This document shows, piece after piece, positions 9,117 to 13,461 of a stretch of 14,399 nucleotides of DNA. Positions within the stretch are counted from its first letter, which is position 1. Each line of letters starts with the position of its first letter. The DNA comes from Treponema sp. Lineage in GTDB: Bacteria; Spirochaetota; Spirochaetia; Treponematales; Breznakiellaceae. The stretch lies in the NCBI GenBank assembly GCA_031273185.1, contig JAISSG010000134.1:1-14399 (forward strand), given 5' to 3'. The translations under genes and the position numbers were made by a program. The notes under the pieces are model-generated. The model was not told the origin of the DNA and did no database searches. It saw nothing but the letters and a program-made list of their open reading frames with translations.

Positions 9117-9983
9117 ATGAAACCACCAACGCTTTCTGAGCGACTTGACCCGCTCAACGATTACCTCTTTCTCAGGGTCATGGGAGAGAAGGGCGACGAA
9201 GTCCAGCTCCTGGGCTTCCTCAACGCGGTGCTGGGGCGAACCGGCGACGACCGGCTCGTCTCGGTGGAAATCATCGACAACAAGAACCTGACCGCGGACT
9301 TCATCGGAGGCAAGACCGGTGTCCTCGACGTGCGGGCGCGGCTGCACGACGGCAGTATGGTCAACATCGAGGTGCAGCTCCGCAACCGGGGCAGCTTTGA
9401 AAAGCGCAGCCTCTTTTACTGGAGCCGGGAGTACAACAAGGGCATTGGGAAAGGGGACGACTACGTCGAACTGCCCGCCGTGATCTGCGTCAACATCATC
9501 GATTTCGAGCTACTGGAGACGGAGAATTTCCACGCGGTCTTCCACCTGCGGGAGGACAGCGAAAACCTTATACTAACCGACGTGCTGGAAATCCACTTCA
9601 TTGATATGGTAAAATGGAGGAGGCTTGGGGAGAAGGACGTAGCGAACGATCCCATGCACCGGTGGCTGGCGTACCTTGACCGAACCAGCCCGCCAGAACT
9701 GATAGCGGAGGTAGTAGGCATGGACAGTGCGATAAAGATAGCCAACGACCGGCAAGCCTATGTTTCCAGCGACGAGGAGACAAGGGAGCTTTACGAGATG
9801 CGGCAGAAGGCCTGGTGGGACTGGAACAGCAGCATAAACCACGCCCGCAGGGAAGGCATAGAGCAAGGCATGGAACGAGGCATAGAGGATGTTGCCCGGA
9901 AGCTGAAGGCGATGGGTATTCCGGCAGAGCAGATAAACGCCGCGACTGGGCTTGATCCGCAGGTCATAGAGAAGCTCAAGTAA
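9117..9983 (+). CDS. Rpn-family PD-(D/E)XK nuclease (putative transposase/recombination-promoting nuclease)
   Basis: The product is 288 residues, a usual length for the Rpn/PDDEXK family. The N-terminus has the family opening (LNDYLFLRVMG, residues 13-23). The nuclease core shows D71 in GVLDVRARLHDG and E85-x-Q87 in VNIEVQL, the Asp and Glu-x-Gln signature of these divergent PD-(D/E)XK enzymes. The aromatic segment SLFYWSREYNKG (98-109) is also typical. The C-terminal quarter (from about 202) is a helical domain ending in a helix-turn-helix-like GIPAEQINAATGLDPQVIEKL. E. coli Rpn proteins are DNA endonucleases that promote recA-independent recombination, and some give antiphage defence. ATG 9117 fits the family N-terminus, but its ribosome-binding site (CAGGG) is weak. 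The weak start, compared with the strong internal one at 9720, suggests low nuclease output. Confidence 0.88.
   Translation: MKPPTLSERLDPLNDYLFLRVMGEKGDEVQLLGFLNAVLGRTGDDRLVSVEIIDNKNLTADFIGGKTGVLDVRARLHDGSMVNIEVQLRNRGSFEKRSLFYWSREYNKGIGKGDDYVELPAVICVNIIDFELLETENFHAVFHLREDSENLILTDVLEIHFIDMVKWRRLGEKDVANDPMHRWLAYLDRTSPPELIAEVVGMDSAIKIANDRQAYVSSDEETRELYEMRQKAWWDWNSSINHARREGIEQGMERGIEDVARKLKAMGIPAEQINAATGLDPQVIEKLK
9707..9712 (+). promoter_or_regulatory. Strong internal Shine-Dalgarno inside the Rpn gene
   Basis: GGAGGT lies 7 nt before an in-frame ATG at 9720 (Met202 of the nuclease). The stand-alone C-terminal-domain gene downstream uses the same GGAGGT with the same 7-nt spacing (10010-10015 before ATG 10023). 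The outer Rpn start at 9117 has nothing comparable, so this site probably drives an internal product. Confidence 0.55.
9720..9983 (+). CDS. Internal in-frame ORF: Rpn C-terminal domain (RpnS-like)
   Basis: This is a gene-within-gene candidate that would produce residues 202-288 of the Rpn nuclease as an 87-residue protein without the catalytic core. The support is the perfect GGAGGT 7 nt upstream of ATG 9720 and the position of that ATG at the boundary between the nuclease core and the helical C-terminal domain. In E. coli, rpn genes are known to produce such small in-frame C-terminal proteins (RpnS), which bind and block the toxic full-length nuclease. The neighbouring gene at 10023 encodes a related domain of nearly the same length, which strengthens the idea that this domain is used on its own. 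Translation from this start is inferred, not shown. Confidence 0.5.
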   Translation: MDSAIKIANDRQAYVSSDEETRELYEMRQKAWWDWNSSINHARREGIEQGMERGIEDVARKLKAMGIPAEQINAATGLDPQVIEKLK

Positions 9984-10022
9984 CGGATAACTAAAGGACA
10001 AAGATTTGAGGAGGTAATAAAC

Positions 10023-10301
10023 ATGAATGCGGCAGATTACGAAAACATGGGGCAGGCGGAACTGATTGAGATGCTAACAAGCATGGACAGCGGTATAAAG
10101 GCGGCACACGACCGGCTGATTGAACTTTCAAAAGACGAGGAATTTATGCGGCTTTACCACTTACGAGAAAAAGTTTTAAAAGAGGGCCAAAAAGAAGAGA
10201 AGATCGAAATCGCCCGAAACGCCCTGGCCGAAGGCGCAACGCCTGAATTTGTGCAGAAAATCACCGGCCTTGACCCGCAGGCGATAGGAAAACCCAGGTA
10301 G
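10023..10301 (+). CDS. Stand-alone Rpn C-terminal domain protein (candidate trans-encoded inhibitor)
   Basis: This 92-residue protein resembles only the C-terminal quarter of Rpn nucleases. From residue 21 (MDSGIKAAHDR) it aligns with Met202 onward of the upstream nuclease (MDSAIKIANDR). Shared positions continue through DEE, LY and R, and it ends in the same TGLDPQ helix motif. It has no D or E-x-Q catalytic core. It has an excellent ribosome-binding site (GAGGAGGT, 10008-10015) and starts 39 bp after the nuclease stop. No remnant of a second nuclease core is visible between them. Two readings are possible: a fragment left by deletion of a second rpn copy, or a functional inhibitor in one operon with the nuclease. 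The intact frame and strong initiation site favour a translated product. Confidence 0.7.
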   Translation: MNAADYENMGQAELIEMLTSMDSGIKAAHDRLIELSKDEEFMRLYHLREKVLKEGQKEEKIEIARNALAEGATPEFVQKITGLDPQAIGKPR

Positions 10302-10351
10302 CGGGGAGTGCTGAGTGGGGGAAGAGGTTCACGCATGCCTCAATAAAATCA

Positions 10352-10367
10352 CGGCGTTTCCGCGCCG
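10352..10367 (-). terminator. Weak hairpin downstream of the DUF1902-like gene
   Basis: CGGCG and CGCCG form a 5-bp GC stem with a 6-nt loop. On the minus strand it is followed by TGATTTTATT, a poor U-rich tail. It might end minus-strand transcription from the XRE/DUF1902-like pair or read-in from the Rpn side. It is short and the assignment is tentative. The surrounding gap 10302-10425 otherwise holds only a G-rich start (ggggagtg at 10303-10310). Confidence 0.3.
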
Positions 10368-10425
10368 CACAAAATAACAGCCGGATTCCCGCAGGATTTG
10401 GCAAACTTTTTCTCATATTCCGCCA

Positions 10426-10698
10426 TTATGCCATAACCGCTTGGGCTTCCATTTTGAATACCAGGCGCAGCCCCTCGTGGGGCATATTGTTGGTTTCCAG
10501 CATTTCCGGCGCGGCTGTTTCTACGCGGCTGATCAGCGTGTCAATGGAATAGTCCTCAAGCATGATAGGAATATCGTCGTTCCGGGCATACCATGTTTGA
10601 GCCTCGTCACCAAAGGCTATTGTTACCGTATATTCATCATAACCCTACATTATAATCGTTTCACCGTTGTAATACAACGCTATTCTCAGGGAAGCCAT
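10426..10698 (-). pseudogene. DUF1902/HicB-like small protein gene interrupted by an in-frame amber codon
   Basis: On the minus strand the frame from ATG 10698 reads MASLRIALYYNGETIIM, then TAG (10647-10645). It continues uninterrupted for 72 codons to TAA (10428-10426). The part after the TAG contains EYTVTIAFGDEAQTWYA, DDIPIMLEDYSIDTLI and RVETAAPEMLETN. This is the pattern of DUF1902 proteins, small HicB-antitoxin-fold domains. No ATG, GTG or TTG lies between the TAG and the domain start, so the stop cannot simply precede the real start. The open frame also extends upstream of 10698 to just after the XRE stop (possible TTG at 10752) with protein-like sequence. It is best read as a gene with a nonsense mutation. 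Read-through or a sequencing error are alternatives. It lies directly downstream of, and in the same frame as, the XRE regulator. Confidence 0.6.
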
Positions 10699-10770
10699 GT
10701 TGCAGTCGAGTTGCTGGCGCCAGCGAACACGGCAGATGGGATTTTTCGGCAAAAGCGGCTGGCGGTTTCA

Positions 10771-11121
10771 TCAGGAAAATGATTTTTCGGTCAATAAATA
10801 CTGATCCAGGCGTTTGTCGATGTCCTCTTTTATGGAAATCCGTAGTTTTGCAAGGCGATTGTACAGATTGGTCTTGGGGTTGTCCCCGCTGCCCTCGCTT
10901 GGGGGCGTAAAAAGCTGAAAAACATCGACATTGAGGACTTTGGCAAGCCGTTCCAGCGTCTTGTCGCTTACCCATGTCCTGCAACCCTCGATGTCGCTGA
11001 TGGTCTGGGCGGAAAGTCCGGCAACCTCGGCCAGCTTTTCCTGAGAAAGGCCCCATTCCTTCCTCAATTTTTTGATGTTCAAAGCCAAAAGTTTTTTGAC
11101 CTGTGCCATTGTTTCAGCCAA
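10771..11121 (-). CDS. XRE-family helix-turn-helix transcriptional regulator
   Basis: This 116-residue DNA-binding protein has a Cro/CI-type HTH at about residues 15-71 (IKKLRKEWGLSQEKLAEVAG, then SAQTISDIEGCRTWVSDKTL). A short charged C-terminal helix follows. Such proteins commonly autoregulate small operons, including toxin-antitoxin loci. The start is taken as TTG 11121, which has GAGG 7 nt upstream. The alternative ATG at 11109 has no well-spaced site and would remove four residues outside the HTH. An imperfect 13-bp inverted repeat covers the start and its ribosome-binding site, a likely self-operator. The next minus-strand gene is the interrupted DUF1902-like ORF. The pair may be the remains of an antitoxin operon; no toxin gene is seen with it. 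Confidence 0.88.
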   Translation of the reverse strand: MAETMAQVKKLLALNIKKLRKEWGLSQEKLAEVAGLSAQTISDIEGCRTWVSDKTLERLAKVLNVDVFQLFTPPSEGSGDNPKTNLYNRLAKLRISIKEDIDKRLDQYLLTEKSFS

Positions 11122-11151
11122 ATACTATCCTCTACCCCAGAGTAAGGTATT
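11121..11151. promoter_or_regulatory. Candidate operator: imperfect inverted repeat at the XRE start
   Basis: AATACTATCCTCT (11121-11133) and AGAGTAAGGTATT (11139-11151) are inverted repeats matching at 10 of 13 positions around a 5-nt centre. The element covers the Shine-Dalgarno and start of the XRE gene and lies about 17 bp from a divergent TTGACA promoter. It is well placed to repress both directions. Confidence 0.45.
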
Positions 11152-11167
11152 AGTTATAGTTTGGTAC

Positions 11168-11195
11168 TTGACAATAGTGGATTTTTATGTAAAAC
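11168..11195 (+). promoter_or_regulatory. Candidate sigma-70 promoter, divergent from the XRE gene
   Basis: A perfect TTGACA (11168-11173) is followed after 16 bp by TAAAAC (11190-11195), a 4/6 match to the -10 consensus. It would give a leader of about 135 nt before the small secreted ORF at 11339. That leader contains a 6-bp hairpin (CTGCCC/GGGCAG, 11265-11280). Nothing else is recognised between 11196 and 11338. Confidence 0.45.
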
Positions 11196-11338
11196 TATTG
11201 GTTATTGTTATGAATTTGGCGATTTTGCTCTTTATCTATTAGGAAAATCGCTGTTTCGAACATTCTGCCCCTGCGGGCAGGCAAATTTCCATGGCTGCGC
11301 CCATCGGACAGGGGGCGCGTCGCGCAAAGGGGTTTTCG

Positions 11339-11497
11339 ATGAGAAACGCAACCAACATCTTCAGGATCGCTGTGCTGTCGGCCATCTTGCTGCTTGGAGG
11401 GGTAGCCCCCGTTTTTGCTCAGCAAATATTGGCAACGTTCGGAATGGGGGACAATTCTTGGACCGATTCGCCACAGCCGGAGGGGGGTTTGGGGTAA
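11339..11497 (+). CDS. Short secreted peptide ORF (52 aa), possibly a truncated gene
   Basis: ATG 11339 opens a 52-codon frame whose first 28 residues form a textbook signal peptide: MRN, a basic Arg at position 9, a hydrophobic core (IAVLSAILLLGG) and a signal-peptidase site after VFA. Only about 24 residues follow, ending in PQPEGGLG. It has only a modest purine-rich stretch (AAAGGGG) upstream. A mature part this short suggests the 5' remnant of a longer exported-protein gene cut by a frameshift or deletion, or a genuine small secreted peptide. No homologue is recognised. The lipoprotein gene follows 70 bp downstream on the same strand. Confidence 0.45.
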   Translation: MRNATNIFRIAVLSAILLLGGVAPVFAQQILATFGMGDNSWTDSPQPEGGLG

Positions 11498-11525
11498 ATA
11501 TAGGCAGGGGACGGTAAAACCGCAA

Positions 11526-11543
11526 CGCCGGCATTTGCCGGCG
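11526..11543 (+). terminator. Strong GC hairpin before the lipoprotein gene
   Basis: CGCCGGCA and TGCCGGCG pair over 8 bp with a 2-nt (or 7 bp with a 4-nt) loop, followed by the A/T-rich catatatattttc. It could terminate transcription of the short secreted ORF or act as a leader hairpin. It ends 14 nt before the AGGAGG of the lipoprotein gene (11557-11562), so it may also influence translation. Confidence 0.45.
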
Positions 11544-11567
11544 CATATATATTTTCAGGAGGATTAC

Positions 11568-12137
11568 ATGAAGAGCGATTTTTTTACGGCGGCGCTTGCC
11601 GCAGTCATCTTCTGCGCACTGTCGGTTACCGGCTGTGTTTCCACCAATGCGCAGATAAATTCTAAAAGCGAGGGGGAATTTGGCAAGCAGGTTTTGATCC
11701 CCGCAATGGAGTTTGAGACCAGAGGGCTGGTGTTCACCGAAACCCAGTTCACCGTTATCTCCAAGGGTGACATTGACGGCATGACGTTCACCTACCAGCA
11801 ATTGCTCAAGGAAGCACAGAAGCTCGGCGCTGATGCCATCATCAACGTGGTAATCGACATTGACAAGCGGATTGAGCACGAGGCAACCGGTCAACTGGGT
11901 TATAACACCAATACCGTGGAAACGTGGTACGGCTCGGCTCTTGCCATCAAATATACCAGGATACTCAAAACCATCGGCGAGGAAAGAGTCTACCTTAACG
12001 GCAATAGGGACACCGATACCAAAAGCGGCCCCCCCGCGCCGAGGGTTGCCGGGGATATTTTGACAACCGGGGAGCGGCACCAGTGCCGGGAACATTGCCC
12101 GGCGCATGGTGGCAGTACCAATAACACAAGACCTTAA
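11568..12137 (+). CDS. Putative lipoprotein with YbjQ/heavy-metal-binding-like domain
   Basis: The product is 189 residues. ATG 11568 has AGGAGG 5 nt upstream. The N-terminus is a lipoprotein signal with lipobox VTGC and Cys23 as the likely lipidated residue, so the protein should be membrane-anchored facing the periplasm or surface. Residues from about 40 to 135 include the segment QLLKEAQKLGADAIINVVID. This resembles the YbjQ/UPF0145 pattern, in which a helix is followed by GA(D/N)A(I/V)xxVxxD; the match is suggestive, not certain. The last 50 or so residues (from the EERVYLNGN segment) are low-complexity, Gly/Pro/Thr-rich, and come from a segment duplicated again downstream at 12142. A C7 run (12029-12035) sits in this tail where the duplicate has C6. 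The C-terminus may therefore have been altered by duplication or slippage. The natural function is unknown. Confidence 0.75.
   Translation: MKSDFFTAALAAVIFCALSVTGCVSTNAQINSKSEGEFGKQVLIPAMEFETRGLVFTETQFTVISKGDIDGMTFTYQQLLKEAQKLGADAIINVVIDIDKRIEHEATGQLGYNTNTVETWYGSALAIKYTRILKTIGEERVYLNGNRDTDTKSGPPAPRVAGDILTTGERHQCREHCPAHGGSTNNTRP
11979..12075 (+). repeat. Direct duplication, copy 1 (3' end of the lipoprotein gene)
   Basis: The segment begins gaggaaagagtctacc and ends gacaaccggggagc. It is repeated at 12142-12261 with the same order of blocks. Copy 1 lacks about 23 nt present in copy 2 and has a C7 run where copy 2 has C6. Copy 1 is translated as the lipoprotein tail. Confidence 0.8.
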
Positions 12138-12141
12138 TACA

Positions 12142-12261
12142 GAGGAAAGAGTCTACCCTAACGGCAACAGGGGTGCCAGCGGTTTAGCTTTCGGCGGCAT
12201 CGGCACCGAAAGCGGCCCCCCGCGCCGAGGGTTGCTGGGGGTATCCTGACAACCGGGGAGC
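12142..12261 (+). repeat. Direct duplication, copy 2 (non-coding side)
   Basis: This is the second copy of the 11979-12075 segment, beginning 5 nt after the lipoprotein stop and 163 bp from the first. It carries an extra block of about 23 nt near 12176-12198. It ends exactly where the long 193-bp repeat begins. Together with that repeat it fills the whole gene-free stretch 12138-12457. Confidence 0.8.
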
Positions 12262-12453
12262 AGTCATCGAAAAACCCTAGTGTGCCATTGCACCTAACGA
12301 CATTACCGATAGCGTTGGTATTACAGCTAACGGAAGGATAGGCCGTATACAATACATGGTATGCTTGACCATGATTATCACCTTTTACCAACCAGTGATG
12401 CAAAACCATGTCATGCAGAAATGTATGCCTGAAAAAATGTGGCATGGGGTGGC
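12261..12453 (+). repeat. Long direct repeat, copy 1 (193 bp), left of the HEPN-MNT pair
   Basis: The repeat matches 13253-13444 in the same orientation, with roughly 16 differences including one 1-nt gap (about 90% identity by eye). It ends 4 nt from the MNT stop codon, so on the minus strand it is the immediate 3' flank of that gene. It contains ACATGGT (12354-12360) and ACCATGT (12405-12411) as inverted arms kept in both copies. No terminal inverted repeats are evident. Confidence 0.93.
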
Positions 12454-12457
12454 TGTT

Positions 12458-12775
12458 TTATAATTCTTTTCCCGTCGCCAGAATTTCACGTACAAAAGGA
12501 TTGCCGTTTTGCATTTCGGCGGATTCAAATACCAGTGGTTCAATAGGGGCATCGGGATATTTACCGGTCATTCCAAACAATTCTGTTAGTATATCAACCC
12601 GTTCTTTTCCGTTGTAGCCACTCAAAAAAAAACAAATATCGACATCGCTCCATCCCGATGCATACCCCTTGGCGTAAGAGCCGAAAAGAACCGCTTTTTC
12701 CACAGGCATTATCTGCTTTACATCTTCGGCGTAACTGCGGGCTATCCGATTTATTTCTTTAATGTCAACAGCCAT
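12458..12775 (-). CDS. MNT-type minimal nucleotidyltransferase (MntA-like antitoxin)
   Basis: This 105-residue protein has the polymerase-beta nucleotidyltransferase signature GSX10DXD: Gly32-Ser33, then Asp44-x-Asp46 in LFGSYAKGYASGWSDVDICF. The two Asp residues would bind metal and ATP. MntA proteins are known to neutralise partner HEPN (HepT) toxins by adding AMP to them. The ATG at 12775 has GGGAGG 7 nt upstream and lies inside the 3' end of the HEPN gene (25-bp overlap), so the two are one translationally linked operon with the toxin gene first. The region is clearly AT-richer than the efflux genes, consistent with horizontal transfer. Its 3' end abuts copy 1 of the long repeat. AMP transfer by this protein is inferred from the motif and pairing. 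Confidence 0.9.
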   Translation of the reverse strand: MAVDIKEINRIARSYAEDVKQIMPVEKAVLFGSYAKGYASGWSDVDICFFLSGYNGKERVDILTELFGMTGKYPDAPIEPLVFESAEMQNGNPFVREILATGKEL

Positions 12776-13155
12776 GCAAATGCCTCCCGTGTTTCTTCCA
12801 ACATATTTTTCGCTATATCTTTATCAATGAATATATTTGACTGCCCGGAGAAATCAGGGTAACGGTTATTAAGATAATGCGCGGAAAGAGTATCTACCAA
12901 TCTATATATTTCCGAGTCTATTGATACCGACAGTTCGATTTCAATTTTTGTCAGAATAAATCGTATATTATGAACTCTTGGTACATTGTCGTCAATATAG
13001 AAGTTATACAGCCCTTTAGTAAGTTTTTCTACTGCCTGTTGGCACATATAAATGACATAAAACCATCTGCCGCCCGCATACATAGTCTGTGCCGTATCCA
13101 AATCGTATTGCGCCAGTTGAAGCCAATAGGCATATTTTTCCTCTTTTGTCATCAT
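12751..13155 (-). CDS. HEPN-domain protein (HepT-like toxin partner, PF05168 type)
   Basis: This 134-residue all-helical protein shows the HEPN pattern of nucleotidyltransferase-linked families. The first helix contains YWLQLAQYDLDTAQ, followed by a Cys-Gln-Gln-Ala-x-Glu-Lys helix (38-44), a PRVHNI turn (59-64) and the LNNRYPDF segment (95-102) typical of PF05168. HEPN toxins are often RNases using an R-x4-6-H motif. No clean motif of that spacing is visible here (R85 and H93 are seven apart), so RNase activity is uncertain. Two Met codons overlap the start (13155 and 13152), with only a weak GGA upstream. It overlaps the MNT gene by 25 bp, the standard toxin-antitoxin arrangement. A good promoter lies 51 bp upstream. 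Confidence 0.88.
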   Translation of the reverse strand: MMTKEEKYAYWLQLAQYDLDTAQTMYAGGRWFYVIYMCQQAVEKLTKGLYNFYIDDNVPRVHNIRFILTKIEIELSVSIDSEIYRLVDTLSAHYLNNRYPDFSGQSNIFIDKDIAKNMLEETREAFAWLLTLKK

Positions 13156-13205
13156 TGATATTTCCAGAGGCCTCCCGCCCTATTTTTGACGCTAACCACA
13201 TGAAC

Positions 13206-13235
13206 AGTATACTGATCAAAACCGCCCGGGATCAA
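13206..13235 (-). promoter_or_regulatory. Candidate promoter of the HEPN-MNT operon
   Basis: On the minus strand TTGATC (13235-13230) and TATACT (13211-13206) are 18 bp apart. This predicts a start near 13199 and a leader of about 45 nt before ATG 13155. The promoter lies inside the repeat-bounded segment, next to copy 2, so the cassette carries its own promoter. The rest of the 13156-13461 gene-free stretch is repeat copy 2 and 17 nt up to the polyphosphate gene. Confidence 0.5.
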
Positions 13236-13252
13236 GCGGCCACGCACGGTGG

Positions 13253-13444
13253 CAGCCATCGAAAAACCCTAGTGTGCCATTGCGCCTAACGTCGTTACCG
13301 ATAGCGTTTGTATTACAGCTAACGAAAGGATAGGCCATCACGGTACATGGTATGCTTGGCCATGATTATCACCTTTTACCAACCGATGATGCAAAACCAT
13401 GTCATGCAGAAATATATGCCTGAAAAAATGTGGCATGGGGTGGC
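13253..13444 (+). repeat. Long direct repeat, copy 2 (192 bp), right of the HEPN-MNT pair
   Basis: This is the second copy of the 12261-12453 repeat, 992 bp away in the same orientation. It ends 17 nt from the stop codon of the polyphosphate:AMP phosphotransferase gene, so it again forms the 3' flank of a minus-strand gene. The 13 bases at 13243-13255 (cgcacggtggcag) also match 12103-12115 with one change. This suggests the copy 1 side was once continuous with that site before the 12142-12261 duplication was inserted. Confidence 0.93.
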
Positions 13445-13461
13445 GTATGCGCCCATTTGGA

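Noticed and set aside
9117..10301. Insertion sequence containing the 'transposase'-annotated Rpn gene
   Set aside because: No terminal inverted repeats or target duplication are visible around it. Rpn proteins are stand-alone nucleases and not IS transposases; only loose G-rich similarity flanks the module.
12158..12445. 95-codon minus-strand frame across repeat copy 1
   Set aside because: Only about 34 codons are shared with copy 2, where the frame then stops. Differences are not biased to third positions, and it runs through the unrelated duplicated segment.
13284..13290. GCCTAAC (ACCTAAC in copy 1) fits the RYYYAAC box of integron attC sites near the start of each long repeat
   Set aside because: No matching GTTRRRY partner with palindromic arms follows at attC distance, and no integrase is present. 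A chance match is more likely.
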